A program made the position numbers and the translations under genes. Positions 19,564 to 27,113 of a stretch of DNA of 29,426 nucleotides are shown here, piece by piece. The DNA lies in the IMG/VR virus record IMGVR_UViG_3300025759_000472, positions 1 to 29,426 of that record, one strand, 5' to 3'. The DNA comes from a virus. Numbering within the stretch: position 1 is the stretch's first letter; each line of letters begins with the position of its first letter. The notes under the pieces were generated by a model. It was not told the DNA's origin, made no database searches, and saw nothing but the letters and a program-made list of their open reading frames with translations.

Positions 19564-20505
19564 ATGGCACAGCCAAGCAACACGTTCTCGTCGTATGACG
19601 CGATTGGGAACCGAGAAGACCTCGCAGACGTTATCTATGACGTTTCCCCGTGGGAGACGCCGTTCATGTCGAAAATGCCGAAAGTTTCGGCTACCGCTAC
19701 TCTGCACGAGTGGCAAACGGACGCTTTGGCATCGCCGAGCGGTTCCAACTGGGTCATCGAAGGTGACGATGCAACGACTGACGCATCGACGGCTTCTGTT
19801 CGCCTGACCAACTACTGCGGTATTTCTGATAAAGTGGCTCGTGTCACTGGCACCCAGGAAGCCGTGGACAAAGCTGGCCGTTCCTCGGAAATGGCTCACC
19901 AGATGGTCAAGCGTGGCCGCGAGTTGAAGACGGACATCGAAACGGCGATGTTTGCCAACAACGCTAAAGTGGCTGGCACGGACACCCTCGCTCGTGAGGT
20001 TGGCGGTATCGAAGCATGGCTTGATACCAACACCTCTGCTGGCTCGGGCGGTTCTGACGGTTCGCTCGGTTCCACGGCTCGCGGCGATGGTACGCAGCGC
20101 GCTTTCACCGAAAGCCTTCTGTTGGACGTTCACCAACTTGCGTGGGATAACGGCGGCATGCCTGACACCCTGTACGTTGGCCCGTTCAACAAGCGTGTGG
20201 CTTCCGGCTTCACGGGCGTTGCAACGAAGTTCAAAGACGTTGACGATAAGAAGATCATCGCATCTGCTGACATTTACGTTTCTGACTTCGGTGAGTTGCA
20301 AATCGTCCCGTCGCGTCACTGCCGCGCACGTTCCGCTTACTTGATCGACCACGACCACGTTGCGATGGCTGCGCTCCGCAACATGGAGACGGTTGACCTT
20401 GCGAAGACGGGCGATAGCGAGCGTAAGCAGATCATCTGCGAATGGACGCTGGAAGTACGCAACGAGAAAGCCCACGGCATCGTTGCTGACCTCACCACCT
20501 CGTAA
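19564..20505 (+). CDS. Major capsid protein, SU10/DUF5309 type
   Basis: 313 residues. MAQPSNTFSSYDAIGNREDL, ADVIYDVSPWETPFMSKMPK, then HEWQTDAL and SNWVIEGDDA are characteristic of the SU10 major head protein family (HK97 fold). Mid-protein RGRELKTDIETAMFANNAKV is the long spine helix, and LYVGPFNKRV with IYVSDFGELQIVPSRHCRAR is the P/A-domain region. The Gly/Ser-rich stretch near 160-175 is probably a flexible loop. AGGAG precedes the ATG, and a strong hairpin follows the stop. It builds the icosahedral head. Confidence 0.95.
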   Translation: MAQPSNTFSSYDAIGNREDLADVIYDVSPWETPFMSKMPKVSATATLHEWQTDALASPSGSNWVIEGDDATTDASTASVRLTNYCGISDKVARVTGTQEAVDKAGRSSEMAHQMVKRGRELKTDIETAMFANNAKVAGTDTLAREVGGIEAWLDTNTSAGSGGSDGSLGSTARGDGTQRAFTESLLLDVHQLAWDNGGMPDTLYVGPFNKRVASGFTGVATKFKDVDDKKIIASADIYVSDFGELQIVPSRHCRARSAYLIDHDHVAMAALRNMETVDLAKTGDSERKQIICEWTLEVRNEKAHGIVADLTTS

Positions 20506-20514
20506 TCTGACTGA

Positions 20515-20536
20515 GGGGAAGGCTTCGGCCTTCCCC
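20515..20536 (+). other. Strong UUCG hairpin after the capsid gene
   Basis: GGGGAAGGC, TTCG, GCCTTCCCC: perfect 9-bp stem ten bases beyond the MCP stop. No U-run follows, so it probably protects the capsid mRNA or terminates only partly. Confidence 0.6.
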
Positions 20537-20562
20537 AACGTCTCTGACTAGGAGATAAAAAA

Positions 20563-20928
20563 ATGTCAGATATTCTATCAATCGACCACACTACGCTGAC
20601 GGTCACTGAGACTGATGTTTCCACGGCTGGCAGCGTCTGGGTTGTTTCCCCGACTGACGGTAAAATCGTCTACTTTGCTTCTGTCATTGATGGCGCTATC
20701 GCTACCGCTAACGCCGCTATCACGATGGAAATTGGTGGAACTGCTGTCACGGGCGCGGCCTTGACCATCACTCACGCCAGTTCGGCTGCTGGTGACGTAG
20801 ACAGCGCGGTCCCAACCGCACTGAACCACGTTACCAAAGGTCAGGCTATTGAAATCATCACGGACGGCGCATCGGCCAATACGGTTTCTGCGACCTATAC
20901 CGTAGTGATTAAACACTCGACCAACTAA
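20563..20928 (+). CDS. Small beta-rich head protein, possible decoration protein (121 aa)
   Basis: AGGAG then ATG. The sequence is Thr/Val/Ala-rich with alternating strands (TTLTVTETDVSTAGSVWVVS, KIVYFASVIDGAIATANAAI, TYTVVIKHSTN), few charged residues and no cysteine. Lying between MCP and a terminator, it is probably a major structural component such as a cement or decoration protein. The family is not identified. Confidence 0.7.
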   Translation: MSDILSIDHTTLTVTETDVSTAGSVWVVSPTDGKIVYFASVIDGAIATANAAITMEIGGTAVTGAALTITHASSAAGDVDSAVPTALNHVTKGQAIEIITDGASANTVSATYTVVIKHSTN

Positions 20929-20934
20929 GGAAGC

Positions 20935-20959
20935 GGGGCTTCGGCCCCCTTCTTTTTTT
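20935..20959 (+). terminator. Intrinsic terminator after the head genes
   Basis: GGGGC, TTCG loop, GCCCC (20935-20948) followed by CTTC and seven T residues (20953-20959). It is the only textbook rightward terminator in the late region, and the next ribosome site (AGGAG) starts directly after it. It probably reduces transcription of neck genes relative to capsid genes. Confidence 0.8.
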
Positions 20960-20971
20960 AGGAGATTTTGA

Positions 20972-21196
20972 ATGCCCCCGAAAAAGTCTCAAGCCCAAGA
21001 AGCCCCGGCAGAGACGCAGATTGTGTTGATCCTCGTCCCTAACGTCTGGGCTGTCGATGTTAAGTGGCGTCTGCATGACGTTGTTGAGTTGCCTAGCGAT
21101 CAGGCTGAACTTCTAATTTTGAACAAACAAGCCAAGGCGACGAAAGACGATGTTACGCACGTTAAGGGCGAGCAAGGCCAGCGAGTAGCATTGTAA
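20972..21196 (+). CDS. Small hypothetical protein (74 aa)
   Basis: Begins MPPKKSQAQEAPAETQIVLI, a Pro/Lys/Gln-rich start followed by strands (VLILVPNVWAVDVKWRLHDV) and ending TKDDVTHVKGEQGQRVAL. AGGAG at 20960-20964 precedes the ATG. Its stop overlaps the next ATG (TAATG). Small proteins at this position between capsid and neck genes are common in podophages; function unknown. Confidence 0.75.
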   Translation: MPPKKSQAQEAPAETQIVLILVPNVWAVDVKWRLHDVVELPSDQAELLILNKQAKATKDDVTHVKGEQGQRVAL

Positions 21197-21507
21197 TGAA
21201 GTCAGAGAAGGTCACATCGTCGCACGGGATTGACACATACTTTCATTTAGACGGTGACAGGTTGATCGTTGAGAACCGTTTTGACGCTCAACCGATACTG
21301 GATGCGGCCAAGGAGGAGTCAAACCACGGCAACGGGGGTTGGACTGAAAGCCGTAATATGAAAAAGGTGGCGACGGTCCCGCTCGCCCTGTTGCACTTGT
21401 GGGACAGCATGGGGATTAGCCCCAAGAAAGACCCGAAGGCGTTTAGGGCGAAGCTGAATGACGCTGAGTTGAGATATTTTCGCACCGATGGAGGTAGCAG
21501 ACTATGA
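21196..21507 (+). CDS. Hypothetical phage protein (103 aa)
   Basis: Starts MKSEKVTSSHGIDTYFHLDG, continues with DRLIVENRFDAQPILDAAKE and WTESRNMKKVATVPLALLHL, ending LRYFRTDGGSRL. Mixed alpha/beta, soluble. It is coupled by TAATG upstream and ATGA downstream, so production is linked to the neck cluster. I recall similar proteins at the same position in other phages but cannot name a family. Possible head-completion role. Confidence 0.75.
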   Translation: MKSEKVTSSHGIDTYFHLDGDRLIVENRFDAQPILDAAKEESNHGNGGWTESRNMKKVATVPLALLHLWDSMGISPKKDPKAFRAKLNDAELRYFRTDGGSRL

Positions 21508-21611
21508 GCGCACAACAAGAGTTTGAACTATTCCCCGGTGGGGCGCTCGGCACGATTGGCGGCGGCGCAACGCCGACAGTAACCTTCACGATCAAAGGTG
21601 TTAAAAAGTAA
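21504..21611 (+). CDS. 35-aa Gly-rich micro-protein
   Basis: ATGA overlap with the upstream gene and TAATG overlap with the downstream one. Product starts MSAQQEFELFPGGALGTIGG and ends TPTVTFTIKGVKK: Gly-rich centre with a C-terminal beta strand. The double overlap leaves no room for an alternative and supports translation. Function unknown. Confidence 0.6.
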   Translation: MSAQQEFELFPGGALGTIGGGATPTVTFTIKGVKK

Positions 21612-22138
21612 TGCGTCGAGTTGCTGTCATAGGCTGCGGTGGCGGAATGATGGATATCCCCGCTGGGTTTGAGCGGTGGGGTTTGCCGTGGAGCGGTGAC
21701 AGCAGTTACGACCTTTATTTTGAGATGCACGGCAAGGAAGACCCAAGAATAGATGATGCCTACAGGCGAAACCTCAAGGATTTAGAGGTTCCTATCCTGG
21801 TTCGGGAAAAGTTTGATGATGTGCCAAATTCAGAAGAATACCCACAAGGCGCAGTCGATGGTGTCGGCGGATATATTGAGAGTAGCATCGGGTATATTTT
21901 GGCGTATGCAATTCATGAGGGGGTTGACGAAATTTTCATTTGCGGCGTTGGCGCACCTTTCGATCATCATTATCACTATCAAAGAGGGAATATCGAATAT
22001 CTAACCGGGCTTGCTAGAGGCAAAGGTATTACTGTTAACGTGCATGAAGACAGTGAGTTATTAAGTTCATGCTGGCCCGCTGGAATTTATGGGTTCAAGA
22101 TACCAGAAGATTATAAAGGACCGCGACCGTGGCAATAA
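21611..22138 (+). CDS. Rossmann-like MptE/DUF115-related phage protein
   Basis: 175 residues. Opens with a nucleotide-binding-like strand-loop MRRVAVIGCGGGMMDIPAGF, then DLYFEMHGKEDP, VPILVREKFDDVPNSEEYPQ, GYIESSIGYILAYAIHEGVD and EIFICGVGAP, HYHYQRGNIEYLTGLARGKG, ending with ELLSSC and YGFKI. The strand/SSIxxxLAxAI/GVD-I-GV pattern resembles the MptE-like/DUF115 Rossmann domain recurrent in phages. Its enzymatic role is not established. Odd in place: an enzyme-like gene among neck structural genes. Confidence 0.65.
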   Translation: MRRVAVIGCGGGMMDIPAGFERWGLPWSGDSSYDLYFEMHGKEDPRIDDAYRRNLKDLEVPILVREKFDDVPNSEEYPQGAVDGVGGYIESSIGYILAYAIHEGVDEIFICGVGAPFDHHYHYQRGNIEYLTGLARGKGITVNVHEDSELLSSCWPAGIYGFKIPEDYKGPRPWQ

Positions 22139-22764
22139 CAACATATTCAGAATTGCAGACAGCAGCAGCGAATTGGCTACGGAGAGACGGCGACACAGAT
22201 TATGTCTCCCGCGTTCCTGAGTTGATTTCTTTGGCAGAGGCGCAATTCAACCGCGACATCCGCCACCGCCGCATGGAAGCGACCACAGACTTGACGCTAA
22301 CAGCATCGGTCAAGACTGTCGCGCTGCCGACTGATTATGTCGAGGCTCGTGCTGCTGTGTTGCAGTCTGACCCGCTTGTTGTTTTGACGTATGTGACACC
22401 AGTTCAGCTTGACACAAATTGGGCATCTTCTTCGACGGGCAAGCCAACAGAGTACACGATTGTAGGCAGTAATATGAAGGTCGGCCAAGCGCCTGATAGC
22501 GCGTATACCGTTGAGTTGACGTATTATCAAAAAATCCCTGCGCTTTCTGACAGTCAGACATATAATTGGCTGCTTACGAACCACCCGGATATGTATCTTT
22601 ACGGGACGCTTCTTCAGGCAATGCCGTATATGAGCGATGACGAGCGTATCCCTGTGTGGGCTGCATATTATGAACGCGCAAGGGAAGGTTTAAAGAATGA
22701 CGATGCTCGGTCTGCCTATAACGGCGGGCCGCTTTACAGCCGCGTTAATGTTTTCACTGGATAA
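22129..22764 (+). CDS. Head-tail adaptor protein, SU10 adaptor type
   Basis: 211 residues from a GTG at 22129 with AAGGA upstream, overlapping the previous gene. MAITTYSELQTAAANWLRRD, VPELISLAEAQFNRDIRHRR and TVALPTDYVEAR are typical of phage adaptor proteins that dock under the portal, followed by YTIVGSNMKVGQAPD and VELTYYQKIPALSD, then NHPDMYLYGTLLQAMPYMSD. It seals the portal and connects to the tail proteins encoded next. The position after capsid genes and before a gp10-like protein agrees. Confidence 0.85.
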   Translation: MAITTYSELQTAAANWLRRDGDTDYVSRVPELISLAEAQFNRDIRHRRMEATTDLTLTASVKTVALPTDYVEARAAVLQSDPLVVLTYVTPVQLDTNWASSSTGKPTEYTIVGSNMKVGQAPDSAYTVELTYYQKIPALSDSQTYNWLLTNHPDMYLYGTLLQAMPYMSDDERIPVWAAYYERAREGLKNDDARSAYNGGPLYSRVNVFTG

Positions 22765-22767
22765 GCC

Positions 22768-24777
22768 ATGCTATTTGAAAACGGTGAGTTCCTTCCTGAC
22801 CAGCCTGACCTCGGGAACCCTGGCAGCACGGTTGCAAAGAACGTGTACCCAGCCCCGAGGGGCTTTTTGCCGTTTGGGAGCCTGACAGCTTTAGGCCCAG
22901 CTATGGCTACTCGTCCACTCGGCGGGACTTCTGAAACCACATTATCGGGTTTTAGCAAGGTTTACGCTGGAACCGCGTCGAAGCTGTATAGCCTTAGTAA
23001 CGCGACAACTGCCGACCTAACTCGCTCTAATCTAATCCTCCAGAGTGCAGATATTTCTACCACATGGACAAACACTAATTCGACTGACACCACTAACGGC
23101 GACACCGCGCCTGACGGCACCACAACTGCTGATACGCTGACAGAGGACGCGACGGCTTCTGACGAGCACGCTATTTATCAGGACGTAACCATTACGGCGG
23201 CAGAGTACACCTTATCTGTCCACGTTAAAGAGCCGTCCACAAACTCTCGCAGATATGTGACGCTAGAGATATCCGACAGCACAGACGCCGCTAAGTATGG
23301 CCGCGCCACATTTGACATCCAGGGCGGGATTATATCTGCGGGTGCCTCTTCTGCCACTTTCACGGGGGCGTCAGCGACGATCACGGCCTTGGCCAGTGGG
23401 TGGTATCGTATATCGGTCACTGTTACGTCTACCGTGACAACCGGACGCATGAGCCTATACCTGAATGATGATGGCACGGACGGTGGCATCACCTACAATG
23501 GCGACGGCGCTTCTAAGATGATCGTCTGGGGCTTTATGCTTGAAGCAGGCGACACCGTTGGCACATATCAGGGTACAACGACAACGGCTGCTGGGGCATA
23601 CTCGACAGGCACGTTCTGGGACTTTGATGCCTACGGCGACCTCATCATTGGGACAAATTACGTCGATAACCCGCAATATGCGGACATGTCTACTGGTGGG
23701 CGCTTTGCCGATCTAATGACGGACTTTAAGGCTCGCACTGTCGCGACGATCCGGGATTTCCTTGTTTTTGGGGCTACGACAGACAGCACGGACGGGGCTA
23801 AACCGGAGCGGATCAGATGGAGTGCATTAGGTGATATCAAGGACTACACGATCAGCGCCACAACGCAATCTGACTTTCAGGACACCCCTGGTGGCGGTGC
23901 TGTTAAGCGTATATTCGGTGGCGAGTATGGCGTTGCTTTGTTTGACCATGCTATTTATCGGATTAACTATGTGGGCAGTCCAAATGTTTTCCAGTTTGAC
24001 GAGATTGAAACTGAACGTGGCCTGTACGCTAGTGGCGCGGCGGCACAAAACGGCAGCATAATCTACTACCTAGATTCTGACGGGTTTTATGCTTTTGACG
24101 GTAGCCGTAGCCAGCCTATAGGCAATGAGCGGGTTGATAGGTGGTTTTGGTCAGAGTTCGACGCAACGTATCAAGATAGAATTAGCTGCGCCATTGACCA
24201 CGACAGAAAAAGCGTGTGCTGGTCTTTCCCGGCACAGGTCAACACAAGTGGCAAGCCTAATCGGATTTTAATCTTTAACTTTGAGGTAAATCGTTGGTCT
24301 TACGCAGAGATTGACCACGACATGATTATTCCGCTTAACTCCTCGGCCTTCACGCTTGAAGATTTGGACAACCTATACAGCGATGTCGAGGATGCTCCGG
24401 TAAGCATGGACGCGAGGATTTATTTTGAGGGGTCACAGGTTCTTGGCGTGTTCGATAGTTTCACATTGAACGCGAATGTAGGCGAACCACTGACTGCTGT
24501 TATAGAGAGCATGGAAAAGCAGCCCGTGGCAGACCGTAGGGCGCACATGACTGAGGTATGGCCGCTTAATGATGGTGCCACCACAAGCGTCGAGGTCGGT
24601 GTTCGCAATAGACAGGCGGATAGCTATTCGTGGTCTAGCCCTGTCACTGTGAATGCAACTGGATTTTGCCCAGTAAACGCAGAGGGCCGATATTTTCGCC
24701 TTCGCCAGACGTTGACGGGCAACTGGACAATCAGCCAGGGCGCGAACACCAAAGTTAAGGGTAGGGGGCGCTTCTAG
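22768..24777 (+). CDS. P22 gp10-like stabilisation protein with inserted lectin-like domain
   Basis: 669 residues, longer than the about 472 of P22 gp10. Residues 1-84 (LPDQPDLGNPGSTVAKNVYP, SKVYAGTASKLYSL) and 276-669 (YGDLIIGTNYVDNPQ, RTVATIRDFLVFG, GGEYGVALFDHAIYRINYVG, IIYYLDSDGFYAFDGSRSQP) form the gp10-type tail-knob propeller. Residues about 85-275 are an inserted beta-sandwich of the kind seen in phage fibres (NLILQSADISTTW, APDGTTTADTLTED, YTLSVHVK, GWYRISVTVT, VWGFMLEAGDTVGTYQ). Removing it leaves about 480 residues. The core closes the tail tube after packaging; the insert may bind cell-surface sugar or decorate the neck. The ribosome site is weak. Confidence 0.85.
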   Translation: MLFENGEFLPDQPDLGNPGSTVAKNVYPAPRGFLPFGSLTALGPAMATRPLGGTSETTLSGFSKVYAGTASKLYSLSNATTADLTRSNLILQSADISTTWTNTNSTDTTNGDTAPDGTTTADTLTEDATASDEHAIYQDVTITAAEYTLSVHVKEPSTNSRRYVTLEISDSTDAAKYGRATFDIQGGIISAGASSATFTGASATITALASGWYRISVTVTSTVTTGRMSLYLNDDGTDGGITYNGDGASKMIVWGFMLEAGDTVGTYQGTTTTAAGAYSTGTFWDFDAYGDLIIGTNYVDNPQYADMSTGGRFADLMTDFKARTVATIRDFLVFGATTDSTDGAKPERIRWSALGDIKDYTISATTQSDFQDTPGGGAVKRIFGGEYGVALFDHAIYRINYVGSPNVFQFDEIETERGLYASGAAAQNGSIIYYLDSDGFYAFDGSRSQPIGNERVDRWFWSEFDATYQDRISCAIDHDRKSVCWSFPAQVNTSGKPNRILIFNFEVNRWSYAEIDHDMIIPLNSSAFTLEDLDNLYSDVEDAPVSMDARIYFEGSQVLGVFDSFTLNANVGEPLTAVIESMEKQPVADRRAHMTEVWPLNDGATTSVEVGVRNRQADSYSWSSPVTVNATGFCPVNAEGRYFRLRQTLTGNWTISQGANTKVKGRGRF

Positions 24778-25088
24778 TGTATCTAACAGTATCCCCAAAT
24801 GAAGAAAGCCAGCGGAAGCAGAATAACGTCCTGCGGGGCGTGATGGACGGGAAGACCAACAACACGGGGTCTTTCACGTTGACGGCAAGCGTGGCATCAA
24901 CAGCGGTGACGGACTTGCGAGTTGGCGCGGATAGCGTTATACTCGTCTCACCAACAACCGCCAATGCTGCGACGGAATGGGCATCGGGTGGAATGTATAT
25001 TTCATCCGTTGGTAAAGATACGTTCACGGTCACACACGCGAACAACGCACAGACCGACAGGACGTTCAATTACGCAGTGATAGGATAG
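24777..25088 (+). CDS. Small beta-rich tail-associated protein (103 aa)
   Basis: GTG start overlapping the previous stop (TAGTG), product MYLTVSPNEESQRKQNNVLR and then strands GSFTLTASVASTAVTDLRVG, DSVILVSPTTANAATEW, GMYISSVGKDTFTVTHANNA. Compact beta protein of a type common next to tail genes of podophages, with the conserved THANN...DRTF ending. Probably a minor tail structural component; exact function unknown. Confidence 0.75.
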   Translation: MYLTVSPNEESQRKQNNVLRGVMDGKTNNTGSFTLTASVASTAVTDLRVGADSVILVSPTTANAATEWASGGMYISSVGKDTFTVTHANNAQTDRTFNYAVIG

Positions 25089-25097
25089 GCGGTTATC

Positions 25098-25976
25098 ATG
25101 GGTTTTTTAAGCGGATTATTTGGAGGCGGTTCTAGCAGCCCAACTTACCAGACAACCACGGTTTCAGAGGACCCGTGGGGGCCGCAGCAAGAGCATCTAA
25201 AGAACATCTTCTCAGGCGCACAGCAAGCGTATGAGAGCGACAGCCCCTCTTATTTCCCCGATAGCACGGTTGTTGGGTTCTCCCCGCAGACAGAAGCGGC
25301 GCTTTCTGGCATCGAAAACCGCGCCTTGCAGGGGTCTGCATTGCAGAACGCTGGCCAGCAACAGGCGCTTAATACTATCCAAGGCAATTACCTAAACGCC
25401 AATCCGTTTTTAGCTGGCGCGTATCAAGCAGCTTCCGCCCCGGTCATTGAACAGTGGCAAAACCAGATCGCCCCCGGCATTGATAGTTCATTTGCTGGCG
25501 CGGGGCGGCTAGGCTCTGGCCTTTACGCGCAGCAGCGCAATCAGGCAGAGACAACGCTGGGCCGTAATCTTACCGATATGTCGAGCAAGATGGCTTATGC
25601 GAACTATCAGCAAGAGCGTCAGAACCAGCTTGATATGGCTAAACAGGCTGGCGCGATGGCACAGCAAGATTACGGCGATCTAAACAAGCTAATGGCTGTT
25701 GGTGGCGCTAGGGAGGGCATGGAGCAAGCGCAGCTTCAAGACCAGATCAACCGCTACAATTTTGAGCAAAACCGCCCGTGGGATCAACTGGCGCGGTATT
25801 CTTCGCTTATCGGCGGTCAATACGGCGGTCAGTCTTCTACCGCAACACCACTTTATTCTAACCCAGGCGCTAACTTCCTCGGCGGCGCATTGGGCGGTGC
25901 TCAGATTGCCAACCTCGCAGGGTTTGACGGTATGACCGGGGCCATCGGTGGTGGTCTTCTAGGATTGTTGGGGTAA
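25098..25976 (+). CDS. Probable internal virion or tail structural protein (292 aa)
   Basis: Starts MGFLSGLFGGGSSSPTYQTT, then PWGPQQEHLKNIFSGAQQAY, PQTEAALSGIENRALQGS, LAGAYQAASAPVIEQWQNQI and SSFAGAGRLGSGLYAQQRNQ: Gln/Ala/Gly-rich helices typical of podophage internal or ejection proteins. The C-terminus is Gly/Ala/Leu-rich (FLGGALGGAQIANLAGFDGM), possibly membrane-interacting. It is followed by two more proteins of similar flavour, forming an ejection-protein block. Function inferred from context and composition only. Confidence 0.7.
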   Translation: MGFLSGLFGGGSSSPTYQTTTVSEDPWGPQQEHLKNIFSGAQQAYESDSPSYFPDSTVVGFSPQTEAALSGIENRALQGSALQNAGQQQALNTIQGNYLNANPFLAGAYQAASAPVIEQWQNQIAPGIDSSFAGAGRLGSGLYAQQRNQAETTLGRNLTDMSSKMAYANYQQERQNQLDMAKQAGAMAQQDYGDLNKLMAVGGAREGMEQAQLQDQINRYNFEQNRPWDQLARYSSLIGGQYGGQSSTATPLYSNPGANFLGGALGGAQIANLAGFDGMTGAIGGGLLGLLG

Positions 25977-25979
25977 GAA

Positions 25980-27113
25980 ATGGCAAAGGCACCTACATTT
26001 TACCCGAATAACCCTTACGGGACTAATTTTCTAAATAACTTTGCAATGCCAGCGACACAGCAGGGCGGCTACATTAACCCAGCGATGTCGGCAATGGGCG
26101 GCGCTGCACAGGCTATTGCGCCTATGACGGGCTACACGAAGACCCCAACAAGCATGGGTCAAGTCTTGGCGGCTCTAGGCGGCGGCGCTATGCAAGGCCA
26201 AAATCAGGCTACGCAGCAGAACCTATCCATGCAGCAAATCCAGCAGAAGATGCAAGACGCCCAGATAGCGCGAGATATGGCTGCGGCGCAATCCAAAGCG
26301 TTGCAGAATATGGCTGTGAAGATGAACCTTCCTCTCGGCACCCCGCAAGAGGTTATTCTTGAGAGAATGAAGGCATCCCAGGCGGCAGGCAAGTTTGGCG
26401 AACCTAAAAGGGTTGTTAATCCTGATAGTTCGACAGGCTATTCGCTAATGCAAATTGCACAGGACGGCACGACGAGAATAGTGGGAGAGGCTGCGCCACC
26501 AACGCCGCAATTTGATCCAAACGAGGCCAAGAACAAAGGCCGATATGCGGCTGCGTTTGGCAGATACGAAGAAGCTATGTCGCAAGTGAATAGTGCGGAT
26601 AAAATCGTTGGCGACGTTCGTCAAATGATGGACCTTGTTAATAGAGTTGACACTGGCACGTTTGCTGAAACGCGGCTTGGTTTGCAGAAAATGCTCGCTG
26701 CGGCTGGCGTGGATGTAGATATGTCTGCAATCGCTGATGCAGAGGCGCTGCGATCTAAGGGCATGGACTTTATCTTGCAGCGCATTTCTCAGACGAAGGG
26801 GGCCATCTCCGAGAAAGAAATGGCTGCATTTGAAGCCGCGTCAGCAGGCATTAAGAACACGCCAGAAGGCAACCGGATGATCCTTGAATTGGCTCGCAAG
26901 GTTGCCTTGCGTCAACGGGCAGAGGCGCAGGCTGTTCGAGAGGCGTATACTGGAGATAACACAGCCAAGGAACTAGACGATATCCGCCTTCGCGCCAGAG
27001 AGGCGTTCGGCAGTATTGTCCCTGATAGGTCTGAATTGGCCGTCCCTGCTGGCGTTGACCCCGCCATTTGGGACTACATGACCGATGAGGAAAGGGCAAA
27101 ATTCCGTGACTGA
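25980..27113 (+). CDS. Probable internal virion protein (377 aa)
   Basis: Begins MAKAPTFYPNNPYGTNFLNN, a low-complexity start, then Gln/Met/Ala-rich helices (QQNLSMQQIQQKMQDAQIAR) and a helical core (ADKIVGDVRQMMDLVNRVDT, GTFAETRLGLQKMLAAAGVD, MDFILQRISQTKGAISEKEM), ending VDPAIWDYMTDEERAKFRD. The TKGAISEKEMAAFEAASAG segment recurs in internal virion proteins of several podophages, as I recall. Its end overlaps the next gene. Probably ejected with DNA; unproven. Confidence 0.7.
   Translation: MAKAPTFYPNNPYGTNFLNNFAMPATQQGGYINPAMSAMGGAAQAIAPMTGYTKTPTSMGQVLAALGGGAMQGQNQATQQNLSMQQIQQKMQDAQIARDMAAAQSKALQNMAVKMNLPLGTPQEVILERMKASQAAGKFGEPKRVVNPDSSTGYSLMQIAQDGTTRIVGEAAPPTPQFDPNEAKNKGRYAAAFGRYEEAMSQVNSADKIVGDVRQMMDLVNRVDTGTFAETRLGLQKMLAAAGVDVDMSAIADAEALRSKGMDFILQRISQTKGAISEKEMAAFEAASAGIKNTPEGNRMILELARKVALRQRAEAQAVREAYTGDNTAKELDDIRLRAREAFGSIVPDRSELAVPAGVDPAIWDYMTDEERAKFRD

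Noticed and set aside
19549-20538. Long minus-strand frame (329 codons) opposite the capsid gene
   Set aside because: Exact shadow of the major capsid gene; Val/Arg-rich, no ribosome site, wrong strand for the operon.
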